From Paenibacillus sp. BIC5C1 (GTDB taxonomy: Bacteria > Bacillota > Bacilli > Paenibacillales > Paenibacillaceae): 64,000 bases of DNA. The number at the start of each line of letters is the position of its first letter. Within the stretch, counting starts at the first letter, position 1. The notes under the pieces are model-generated. The model was not told the origin of the DNA, ran no database searches, and saw only the letters and a program-made list of their open reading frames with translations. Below are positions 37,494-45,470 of the stretch, piece by piece. A program made the translations under genes and the position numbers. The DNA is taken from assembly GCF_032399705.1 (NCBI RefSeq), contig NZ_CP135922.1, positions 6,324,001-6,388,000 of the forward strand. The letters are read 5' to 3'.

Positions 37494-37994
37494 TTAACCA
37501 CGAGTATCAAAAAGACCAGAGCGAGCTACACCATAAGATTTCTCTAAAGGATTCTGATACGTGGCTTCTGATTCAGCATGAAATGACATTGTCTCAATAA
37601 AAAAGTCGATGTACGAGAGCGACTGCTTGATAAGCTGTTGATTGGATTCATTAAGATATTTCACCTTTTCTAGCACATCTGTTAATGAAGTTTGAGCTTG
37701 AAGAAGCCTCTTTTTCTCTGCGGTATCAAAGACCAGTCTTGTCAACTCACTAATGGTCAGATTTAACTTGGACTTAATACCACGTTCCTCCAGAAACTGG
37801 TGGACTGCCAGAATTCTTTGCTGCTCGATCAACTCAATCCTTTTCAGCAGTTTAGATTCCTGGTTAATTAGAGAAATCAGGATATCAACTTTGTTGGCAA
37901 CAACAGCTTCCTTCTTCCGTTCCCCCAGCTCAAGCATCTCCACATGTGCGGCTTCCAACTGTTCAAGTACATCAATTATCGATTCAATTGCCAT
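37494..37994 (-). CDS. flgN: FlgN-type export chaperone for FlgK/FlgL
   Basis: 166-residue coiled-coil protein with the FlgN pattern: IIDVLEQLEAAHVEMLELGERKKEAVVANKVD then LISLINQESKLLKRIELIEQQR. Order flgM-flgN-flgK is conserved in Bacillaceae. It is eight bases after flgM. Confidence 0.88.
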   Translation of the reverse strand: MAIESIIDVLEQLEAAHVEMLELGERKKEAVVANKVDILISLINQESKLLKRIELIEQQRILAVHQFLEERGIKSKLNLTISELTRLVFDTAEKKRLLQAQTSLTDVLEKVKYLNESNQQLIKQSLSYIDFFIETMSFHAESEATYQNPLEKSYGVARSGLFDTRG

Positions 37995-38002
37995 GTGTCC
38001 TC

Positions 38003-38287
38003 CTATTGATTAGGGAAGTTCTTAAAGTATGGAGCGAGCTTCTCTGCAAGCTTCTGGCTGTCTACTTGATAAGTTCCCGAATTCACCTGTTCCTTTAATT
38101 CCTGAATACGTTGTGTGCGGCCTGCGTCCTGTGTACGACCTTGTTCCTCAAGCATCTTCATCGCCTCCGGAGAAATGGATACTTCGTCCTTACGGCGGCT
38201 CTTTTTGGCATCAGCCTGCTGATTGGATTCAACGTTTCTCTGATAGGAATTGATAGCACCAATTCGATTTGGTTCATTGATTTTCAT
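38003..38287 (-). CDS. flgM: Anti-sigma-D factor FlgM
   Basis: 94 residues; holds sigma-D until the hook is complete and FlgM is exported. N-terminus MKINEPNRIGAINSYQRN; the sigma-binding part has KDEVSISPEAMKMLEE and a C-terminal RIQELKEQVNSGTYQVDSQKLAEKL. A terminator after yvyF ends only 67 bases upstream, so a promoter must lie in that gap; I could not identify a convincing one. Confidence 0.93.
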   Translation of the reverse strand: MKINEPNRIGAINSYQRNVESNQQADAKKSRRKDEVSISPEAMKMLEEQGRTQDAGRTQRIQELKEQVNSGTYQVDSQKLAEKLAPYFKNFPNQ

Positions 38288-38354
38288 ACAAACTACACTT
38301 CCTTTACCCTAGGATTTTTTACATTATCTTTATGTTATTGAATGATTGAGATAA

Positions 38355-38391
38355 TAAAAAAAACCGATAATCTTTAATAAGTTTATCGGTA
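38355..38391 (-). terminator. Terminator between yvyF and flgM
   Basis: Minus strand ACCGATAA...TTATCGGT stem followed by eight T. Confidence 0.82.
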
Positions 38392-38439
38392 CGTTCCAAA
38401 ACATTTGTTATAGCAAAAACTGTATTTAAGCCCTCGCTC

Positions 38440-38847
38440 CTATGAATCTCGCAGTTTGTCGACAGCATTGTAGGCTCGCCCGCCTATATTATTGTTATCC
38501 TTCTGACCTACTTCACGGGCTGCTCCTGCCAAATCTTTGGTCAAGCGGCTTCGACATGAATCACACATATGTCCTTCACGAATCAGCGTTCCACATACTT
38601 CACAAGGATACATCATGTTAGGGGCGTTTTCGATGGAAATCCGACCCTCCCGAATAAAGCGGGTGATTTGCTTAATCGAAATCTCCGTTGCATCAGATAA
38701 TTCCTGTATATTGGTACCCTTATTCTCACGTAGGTAGTCTACGCATGTCTGGTATTCCTGCTCAATTTCTTTGATACAGTTCGAACATACATCCCGAAAA
38801 TTCAACGCATATAATCTGCCGCAGCGAGGACAATTACCCAGATTCAT
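38440..38847 (-). CDS. yvyF: YvyF-type flagellar operon protein (TIGR03826)
   Basis: 135 residues. Two zinc-finger-like knuckles: CPRCGRLYALNFRDVCSNC at the N-terminus and CEVCGTLIREGHMCDSC near residue 83. Between them is a helix-turn-helix-like segment (IQELSDATEISIKQITRFIREGRI). In Bacillus it lies between comF and flgM, as here. Exact function unsettled; a regulatory role is plausible from the HTH and zinc motifs. Confidence 0.88.
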   Translation of the reverse strand: MNLGNCPRCGRLYALNFRDVCSNCIKEIEQEYQTCVDYLRENKGTNIQELSDATEISIKQITRFIREGRISIENAPNMMYPCEVCGTLIREGHMCDSCRSRLTKDLAGAAREVGQKDNNNIGGRAYNAVDKLRDS

Positions 38848-38891
38848 TGCTAAAACGCCCCTCTCATACTTCCTTTTCCGAATGGATAATA

Positions 38892-38921
38892 ATTATACAT
38901 TACCTTATTTTCACACATCAA
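38892..38921 (-). promoter_or_regulatory. Putative yvyF promoter
   Basis: Minus strand -35 TTGATG (38916-38921), 18-base spacer, -10 TATAAT (38892-38897), 45 bases before yvyF. The remaining 38922-39160 shows nothing identifiable, and no terminator is evident after comFC. Confidence 0.45.
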
Positions 38922-39160
38922 GCCATAGTCTATTGCAAACATAGCAATGGGTTAAAATGCATGTATGCGCAATCTTATGGATATTGAACAAGTTGTATTT
39001 GCAGAATTACACATTAATCTTTCTCAATTGAAGAACTGATGAACATAAGCCCAGATATGATATTATTTCAAAAATCAGTAAAATAATCACCTGTAATGGA
39101 GACAGGCATCACGTTAAATATAATATTCATTTTTCATAACCACTTATGGATTCTTTAAAC

Positions 39161-40351
39161 TTAGGATCTGGCCAAAGTCAGCGTGTAAATCTCTATTGGA
39201 AGGTTAATAGAAGATCCAGCGTTCAAGATTACCAGCCCGCAGGCATCCAGTGTACTACCCGTTGTGTAGATATCATCAACTATCAGCAATCGCAAGGGAG
39301 GAATTGGCCAGCTTTGTGGTGTTGGTTTGAAATTCGAAGAGGCTCCTTCTCCAATCGTATATGAATTAACCGGCTGTGAATGCATATACTTTTGCGCGAA
39401 TTGAGAGTTGGCTTGATAGAGGTCAAGCATCAACTCCAGTCCATCCGGCTGCATGGCAAAAGCATCCTGCATCGTCTGGATGCGCTCGCCACGTGTTTTG
39501 AAGCTTTGTTTGGTGGTGTTGATTCGACGCTGCAGCAGATCAACCACAGGCAGGCGGACGGCTGCGGCAAGTCCTGCTGCGAGCCGCTCGGCCTGGTTGA
39601 AGCCGCGCTCGGCAAGGCGTTCGTTGCTGACGGGGACATAGGTCACGGCGTCTGGCCGCCATCGCGGCTTATTGTTTTGGAGCAGCGACTGGCGGCTGCG
39701 GGTCGCTGCTCCGGGATGAGCATGCGTGTAGTACGCGTCTGAGCTGTGGCTGTTGTGTTGCGCGTGTATATGCACGGGCACTAACGCGGCAGGTAAGTGA
39801 ATGGGCGTGGGCGCTGTTACGCGCCCGTCAGGTCGGTGAACGAGAGCGTTTGTTGACGCACTCGAGCCAGGTGGATGTGAATTGGCAGCCACCTGGTATT
39901 GAGCAGGCGTGGCGGGATGAGCCACGGGGGCCAGGGTTTCTTTTGCCAAAACAGGGTTGAGTTCTTCACTCATTGCTTGAAATGCTTGAATAATAAGAGC
40001 CGTTAACAGTGGCGCGTAGCGCTCGTGGCCTCTGAATTTGTACATCCCAATCCATTCCTTCATTAGAGCGTTATACTGGACGGCGCTGCGGTTGCAAATG
40101 AAAGAACGGTTTTGCATGTGTGGGCGGACGCAGTCCGGGCAGCCGATCCCTCGACCACAACGCAGACAGCGGATGGAACGAATCCATGGAATTTGCTGCA
40201 CACAACGCGGACAGATGCCGGGGTATATCGGAGACAATATGGCTCGTGTACCACAGGTTAGACAAGTCGCTCCGGGTGGGGCGAGTAATCCATGCAGGCG
40301 ATGGGTGAGTTGGTGCAGGTGGTCAGTGATGCTGCTTAGCCAGTTCGACAT
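39161..40351 (-). CDS. comFC: ComFC-type competence phosphoribosyltransferase, with large insertions
   Basis: 396 residues, about 150 more than usual. Zinc knuckles CLTCG (30), CPRC (47) and CLRCGRGIGCPDC (62-74) are followed by YKFRGHERYAPLL, TYVPVSNERLAERGFNQAERLA near 237 and the PRPP loop LLIVDDIYTTGST near 355. Two insertions split the domain: about residues 133-230 (proline-, alanine- and histidine-rich) and about 303-350. ComFC acts with ComFA in uptake of single-stranded DNA. It lies 22 bases after comFA. Confidence 0.88.
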   Translation of the reverse strand: MSNWLSSITDHLHQLTHRLHGLLAPPGATCLTCGTRAILSPIYPGICPRCVQQIPWIRSIRCLRCGRGIGCPDCVRPHMQNRSFICNRSAVQYNALMKEWIGMYKFRGHERYAPLLTALIIQAFQAMSEELNPVLAKETLAPVAHPATPAQYQVAANSHPPGSSASTNALVHRPDGRVTAPTPIHLPAALVPVHIHAQHNSHSSDAYYTHAHPGAATRSRQSLLQNNKPRWRPDAVTYVPVSNERLAERGFNQAERLAAGLAAAVRLPVVDLLQRRINTTKQSFKTRGERIQTMQDAFAMQPDGLELMLDLYQANSQFAQKYMHSQPVNSYTIGEGASSNFKPTPQSWPIPPLRLLIVDDIYTTGSTLDACGLVILNAGSSINLPIEIYTLTLARS

Positions 40352-40373
40352 TGGATGATGCCTCCCTAAGTAT

Positions 40374-42266
40374 CTATTGGTGAGTTGGCGGGTGAAGGTA
40401 GCCTTTTCGTTTTGCGATGTTGTTCATCTTTTGGATCTGGGCCACCGCTTTCACTTGGGAACGCGTACGGCGGGATGATGCGAAGACGACTCTTCCTGCC
40501 GGATCATCCATGGAGCGACCTGCTCTGCCCGCCATCTGTACCAGAGAAGCTTCGTCAAAGAGGCCATTGTCCGCATCCAAAATAAATACATCGCTACGTG
40601 GAATGGTGACGCCTCGCTCCAAGATAGTAGTGGTCACGAGCAAGCGTATGGTCCGTTCACGAAAAGCAATAACCTTGCTCGCACGATCCGGATCTTGGGA
40701 TGATGTTCCTTCGATATGAATGTGTGGAAACATGCGACGCATGAGATTTACAAATGCCTCAATCTGAGCGATCCGTGTCACAAAAACAAATACCTGAGCT
40801 TCCCGTAGCAAGGAGGATTGAATGCTCTTTTTTAGTGTGGCGGGCAGCTCTCGCTTACGAATACACTCGGCGACGGTGGGCATTTTCAATAGACGTGGTA
40901 CGGGTAAAGGAAAGCGATGGAAGCGGACTGGAACTTTGGCGTGAGTGAGTTTTCCTTGCGCTGCCTCCCGCTGTAGTCTAGCTGGTGGCGTAGCGGACAG
41001 GTACACAAAATGGCCATCAGGCTTGCACGAAGACGCCGCCGCATGAGCGAGCATGGGATCATTATGGTAGGGAAATGCATCGAGTTCGTCGATAATGACT
41101 AGATCGAATGCCTGGTAAAAACGCATCAGTTGGTGCGTGGTCGCGAGTGTGAGATGTGCGTCTTTCCAGCGCTCGGTGCTGCCTCCGTATAGCGTAGCGA
41201 GCGAGATGTCAGGGAATGCCTTTGCCAAACGAGGAGCAAGCTCCAGCACGACATCCCGGCGCGGCGTAGCAACAAGCGCTCGTCCACCGTGCTCTAATAT
41301 GTATTGGAGCAGTGGGAAAATCATTTCCGTCTTGCCGGCCCCGGTTACGGCCCACAGCAAAAACCGCCCCGGCCCATCCCCTGCGGATGGCCGGGCCAAA
41401 AACGCCAGCGCCGCGGCAGCCGCCGCGCTCTGCGCAGGGCTAAGCCCCCACCGGGCAAGTTCGCCCTCGGTGGGGATAACGGCCGTGCCACGCTGCGATG
41501 CACCGCGTGGCATGGCCCCTGGCGCTGCGCTGCGCAGCAGCAGCGCACAGGCACGGCTGCGCCCCAGCGCGAGGCAAGCCTCGCAGTATGCGCACGCCGC
41601 CAGGCCGCAGGCAGCGCAGGGCACGCGCTGCCCGGCAAAGCTGCCGCATCGGCGGCAGCGGGGCGCGCTATGCGCGCGACCAAGCCACGCGAGGCGTTGC
41701 CGCCGCGTGGCAGGCCCTTCCAGGGCGGCTGTTATGCTCAGCCGCCCACGCAGGTGCGCGAGCTGCGCAGCCGCGCGCCAAACCGAGGCAAGCTGCGGCG
41801 CCGTGTCCGCCAGCAGCGCCTCTGCCTCGGCCGCCAGCAATTGGCGGCCGCGAAGCCGCTCAGCCAGCAGGGCCGCGCCCCACTCCAGCTGAGCCCACTC
41901 CCCGGCGGGATACGACTCTGGCATCCCGCCCACCTCCGCACCTCTTTCCGCAGTAATCCCCGCTTTGCCCGCCATCTCTCCCCTAGCCTCCAGTTCCCCG
42001 GAAGCCCGCTCATACTCTCCCAGTTTGCGTCGCATATACACCTGCCAATGCTCCCCTCCCCACTGATCCATTCCTCGCTCCACCTCAAAATTCTCTACCA
42101 TCCATGAGGCCTGACTTAAAGGCACCTCCCTGCGTAACAGCAACCATCGCAGCACCCGCTGTCCGCTCACCCCCTCAAGCCACCATGCCACATCCACTCC
42201 GATATCCAGTGACAACACCATCTTCCACTCTTCTCTAACTCTGCACACATACAAACCACCCTTCAT
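40374..42266 (-). CDS. comFA: ComFA-type competence DNA translocase ATPase
   Basis: 630 residues, DEAD-box-like ATPase thought to drive DNA import. The N-terminal region (about 1-190) is unassigned and rich in Ala, Arg and Glu. Then come zinc knuckles CRRCGSFAGQRVPCAACGLAACAYCEAC near 205-235, Walker A AVTGAGKTEM near 305, DELD in VIIDELDAF near 390 and the QMAGRAGR motif near 590. ATG at 42266 follows GGGAGGAG; an ATG eight codons earlier is weaker. Codons in 41340-41950 are very GC-rich (41401-41460 is about 77 percent GC by count). Confidence 0.9.
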   Translation of the reverse strand: MKGGLYVCRVREEWKMVLSLDIGVDVAWWLEGVSGQRVLRWLLLRREVPLSQASWMVENFEVERGMDQWGGEHWQVYMRRKLGEYERASGELEARGEMAGKAGITAERGAEVGGMPESYPAGEWAQLEWGAALLAERLRGRQLLAAEAEALLADTAPQLASVWRAAAQLAHLRGRLSITAALEGPATRRQRLAWLGRAHSAPRCRRCGSFAGQRVPCAACGLAACAYCEACLALGRSRACALLLRSAAPGAMPRGASQRGTAVIPTEGELARWGLSPAQSAAAAAALAFLARPSAGDGPGRFLLWAVTGAGKTEMIFPLLQYILEHGGRALVATPRRDVVLELAPRLAKAFPDISLATLYGGSTERWKDAHLTLATTHQLMRFYQAFDLVIIDELDAFPYHNDPMLAHAAASSCKPDGHFVYLSATPPARLQREAAQGKLTHAKVPVRFHRFPLPVPRLLKMPTVAECIRKRELPATLKKSIQSSLLREAQVFVFVTRIAQIEAFVNLMRRMFPHIHIEGTSSQDPDRASKVIAFRERTIRLLVTTTILERGVTIPRSDVFILDADNGLFDEASLVQMAGRAGRSMDDPAGRVVFASSRRTRSQVKAVAQIQKMNNIAKRKGYLHPPTHQ

Positions 42267-42301
42267 CCGCTCTCCTCCCTCATCCTCCATGTCCCGAAAC
42301 A

Positions 42302-42346
42302 CAAAAAAAGCACATGCCCACCGACTATTCGTCGGAGCATGTGCCT
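42302..42346 (-). terminator. Terminator-like hairpin in the comFA leader
   Basis: GCACATGC (42310-42317) pairs with GCATGTGC (42337-42344), with inner CCGAC/GTCGG. On the minus strand it is followed by seven T and ends about 36 bases before the comFA start. No other feature is evident in 42347-42650. Confidence 0.72.
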
Positions 42347-42650
42347 CATGTCCATATCTCATACATTCAATATCCATTTGTATTATCACTATATCAATTA
42401 TGCAGTTCTCCCACAAGTCGTGTAGTTTCCAAAAGCAATCGTTACGATCATTTTACCCATTCAATGAGTAGCGATAATCTTTCTTTGATCATGCGAAACT
42501 TTTTCCAATCTGCATCGTCTATACTTTTAACTTAAGAGTTCTGATTTCAAAAAGGTTCGTCCTGCGATCCCCACAAGTCTCCAACAGGGACAATAACCAT
42601 AGATTGCATAAAAACCCATATTTAATTTAACAGCAAGCTTGGCTACAATG

Positions 42651-42685
42651 ACAAAAAAAGACTACAGCATAAGCTGTAATCTTTA
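42651..42685 (-). terminator. Terminator after the small membrane protein gene
   Basis: Minus strand AAGATTACAGC-TTAT-GCTGTAGTCTT (one G-T pair), then seven T. Confidence 0.8.
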
Positions 42686-42828
42686 ACCTCAAACATGATG
42701 AAATTCACGCTTATTTGGGCAAGCTGGCATAACTTCATTGAAAGTGCATTCTGACTGATGACACGCTTTAGCCAGTCTGTCTCAGCAGCTTGCACGATTA
42801 ATGGACCCAACTGTTGCAAAAAAAGCAT

Positions 42829-43209
42829 CTACTGCTTTGGCTCACGCAAATCGATAAGGCGAATAGAACGCTTCCCGGTCTGATTGCCCTGTTCCATATC
42901 GGAAGGGACAGCGGACAAGTAGGATAGCTCCATTCCTTGCCTAAGCATAAGCTTCTCAATAATACGAACCGTTTCGGCTTCCGTACGATCAGCGACAACC
43001 GTCAATGTGAAGCTCTTTCCACGGTAAAATAATTCCCGGCAAAGCGCTCTTACAATGCCTTCAATCCGCTGCTCCTGATTGGAAGGAATGAGCATAATCT
43101 GCTCGTAGCCTTCGGGGTCCGGACGGGAAAGATGGCGCTGGTGCATGGCATGAACGGCCATTGCCGCCAGGAAGTATATGAGCAGAATCATAGTCAGATG
43201 AGCAACCAT
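42829..43209 (-). CDS. Small single-pass membrane protein of unknown function
   Basis: 126 residues. One N-terminal hydrophobic segment (LTMILLIYFLAAMAV, residues about 5-20), then a basic and polar cytoplasmic or outer domain (IEGIVRALCRELFYRGKSFTLTVVADRT; TVRIIEKLMLRQGMELSYL). ATG at 43209 chosen because GGAGG lies about ten bases upstream; an in-frame earlier ATG at 43236 is possible. I do not recognise the family. It lies downstream of degU and is followed by its own terminator. 43210-43535 shows no gene. Confidence 0.65.
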   Translation of the reverse strand: MVAHLTMILLIYFLAAMAVHAMHQRHLSRPDPEGYEQIMLIPSNQEQRIEGIVRALCRELFYRGKSFTLTVVADRTEAETVRIIEKLMLRQGMELSYLSAVPSDMEQGNQTGKRSIRLIDLREPKQ

Positions 43210-43535
43210 GGCAACTGCACCTCCTCGGAAGGTCATGCTCACCCATGGCGAACATCCCTGTATACAGCAGTATATGCTGCATCCCCCGAAGGGTTACACT
43301 TGCAAATCCAAAACGCGCATATTCCATTCTGATCGACACCGGATGAAGAAGACAGGCCAGGTCGTTCACTCATTCATGCCGAAGCTTGAACATAAGTTCG
43401 CCTAACTTCACACTTTGCTCATTTGCAGTAATAAAGTCCATTAACCCGCTAACCAGTCCAACATTCTGGAATGGGCGCGAGTAAACAGAATCCTATAATT
43501 GCTATAATCAAACTGCATCTAAATACAATCGTATA

Positions 43536-44258
43536 TTAAAGGGTAACCCAACCATATTTGATCGAGTTGATAACCGCTTGTGTACGATCGTCCACTTCCA
43601 TCTTCTGCAGAATACTGCTGACATGGTTTTTTACTGTTTTCTCACTGATGAACAGGAACTCACCAATCATTTTATTGCTCTTACCTTCAGCCATCAGACG
43701 CAGAACTTCAGCCTCACGACGAGTAAGCGGATTATTGTCGCCAGCGACAAATTTAACGCCTGCTTCCTTGGAAGCTCCTTCGCTCATTGCCCCTGTCTCA
43801 TTAAGGTACGTCATCCGACGCAACTGCATGATCAGTTTGCCAGTTACTTTAGGGTGGATGAATGCATGCCCTTCATGAACGGAACGAATCGCATTGATCA
43901 GGGACTCGGCCTCCATATCTTTCAGCAGGTAGCCATTAGCACCTTTACGCAGCGTCTCGAACACATAACTCTCATCATCATGAATAGACAAGATAATGAC
44001 TTTGACATCCGGGAACAGCTCACGCAATTTCTCCGTCGCTTCAACCCCGTTTTCCACAGGCATGTTGATGTCCATCAAGACGATGTCCGGTTTATCCTGA
44101 TTACAGAATTCGAGCACCTGAATCCCATCGCCGCATTCGCCGATGACCTCAATGTCGTCCTCCATATTTAAAATGCGTTTCAGACCTTCACGGAACAGCT
44201 GATGATCATCAGCCAAAAGAACTTTAATCGATGTCTTGCCAGTATCACGGTTTTCCAT
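43536..44258 (-). CDS. degU: Response regulator DegU
   Basis: 240 residues. Receiver domain (about 10-130) with the acidic pocket DDH near 17-19, phospho-acceptor aspartate in VLMDINMP near 63 and the KxxA lysine in KGANGYLLKD. C-terminal LuxR-type HTH (TRREAEVLRLMAEGKSNKMIGEFLFISEKTVKNHV). In Bacillus DegU controls exoenzymes, motility, competence and biofilm; all three target types are encoded in this window. It lies four bases after degS. Confidence 0.94.
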   Translation of the reverse strand: MENRDTGKTSIKVLLADDHQLFREGLKRILNMEDDIEVIGECGDGIQVLEFCNQDKPDIVLMDINMPVENGVEATEKLRELFPDVKVIILSIHDDESYVFETLRKGANGYLLKDMEAESLINAIRSVHEGHAFIHPKVTGKLIMQLRRMTYLNETGAMSEGASKEAGVKFVAGDNNPLTRREAEVLRLMAEGKSNKMIGEFLFISEKTVKNHVSSILQKMEVDDRTQAVINSIKYGWVTL

Positions 44259-44262
44259 CCTG

Positions 44263-45423
44263 CTACTCCTTTCCCTTATCCACGTTTGTCGGGATATGAA
44301 TCACTATTTTGGTTCCTTGATTTTCCGCGGATTCGATCTCTATTCTTCCTTCTAACAGTTCAACCCGCTCTCTCATCCCAATCAGACCGAAGTGGGTATG
44401 ATCCTTGCTCTTCTTCGCAAGAAGCTCCGGTTTGAACCCAAGCCCATTGTCCTGCACGACAATCTTAACGAGCTGAGCCTGGTATGTAATTTCCACTACA
44501 ACATAAGTGGGATAAGCATGCTTCGCAGCATTGGACAGACCTTCCTGCACGAGGCGGTAGATCGCAGCCTCCATTGCCGAAGACAAACGGTGTTCCTTGC
44601 CTCTCGTTTCAAAAAGCGAGCGGATTTTTGTTTTTTCTTCAAAATCCTGCACGTACTTCCGAAGCGTTGGAATCAATCCCAGGTCATCCAGTGCCATAGG
44701 ACGCAAATTGAAAATAACTTTTCTCATTTCTCCAAGACTCGAACGAACCTGGCCTTTCAAATCTACTATTTCGGCCTGGACCATCTTAAAATCCTGCTTT
44801 ATGAGCATTCTTTCTACAATTTCCGTCCTAAGTACTAGATTTGCGAGCATCTGCGCAGGTCCGTCATGGATCTCACGGGCAATACGTTTCCGCTCTTCTT
44901 CCTGGGCCAAAATTATTTTCAAACCAATCATTTGTCGATTTTTGGCGGATTCAATGATGCGGGTCACTTGACCCAACTCACCCGACAGATACTCCAGTAC
45001 AACCCCCATCTGGGAACCGATCGTCTCGGCGCGCTCCACGGAAGCTTCCACATTTTTGGCACGCTTCTGCAGATCATCCCGACGGGCTTTCAGATACATT
45101 TCCTTCTCACGGTAAATCATCAGATCCAGCTGTAACTGCGTCGCTTTCTCATACGCCTGCTTGATATCATGCTCGGAATAACGGACGAAGTCGCGGCTAA
45201 CCTCAGTTAGCCGGATTCTGGAGCGGCGGTAGTTGAGCTCCAATTGATCTACTTTCTCGATCGTTTCCGCCGTCTCCTTCAGAACCGACTTCAATTCCTC
45301 GTTCAGCGTTTTCAGCTCATTCCGAGTCGAGTCCATAATCTCAAACATTTGATATTTACTGTTTTCCATGACTTGTATGGCGTTTTTTATGACGCGGTCT
45401 ATGGCATCGGCTTGTAAATCCAC
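44263..45423 (-). CDS. degS: Sensor histidine kinase DegS
   Basis: 386 residues, cytoplasmic: no membrane segment. The long N-terminal coiled coil (about 1-180, typical DegS sensor domain) is followed by HisKA_3 with the phospho-acceptor in RIAREIHDGPAQMLANLV near 190 and an HATPase domain with VQEGLSNAAKHA near 290 and VQDNGLGF near 325. The GTG start at 45423 has AAATGGAG upstream. It forms an operon with degU. Confidence 0.94.
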   Translation of the reverse strand: MDLQADAIDRVIKNAIQVMENSKYQMFEIMDSTRNELKTLNEELKSVLKETAETIEKVDQLELNYRRSRIRLTEVSRDFVRYSEHDIKQAYEKATQLQLDLMIYREKEMYLKARRDDLQKRAKNVEASVERAETIGSQMGVVLEYLSGELGQVTRIIESAKNRQMIGLKIILAQEEERKRIAREIHDGPAQMLANLVLRTEIVERMLIKQDFKMVQAEIVDLKGQVRSSLGEMRKVIFNLRPMALDDLGLIPTLRKYVQDFEEKTKIRSLFETRGKEHRLSSAMEAAIYRLVQEGLSNAAKHAYPTYVVVEITYQAQLVKIVVQDNGLGFKPELLAKKSKDHTHFGLIGMRERVELLEGRIEIESAENQGTKIVIHIPTNVDKGKE

Positions 45424-45470
45424 GTTTGTTCGACTCCATTTCTATCGTTTCCGGTATATATCATACCATA

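Noticed and set aside
41304..42107. Several long frames opposite and within the GC-rich part of comFA
   Set aside because: High GC removes stop codons in all frames; only the comFA frame carries Walker A, DELD and zinc motifs.
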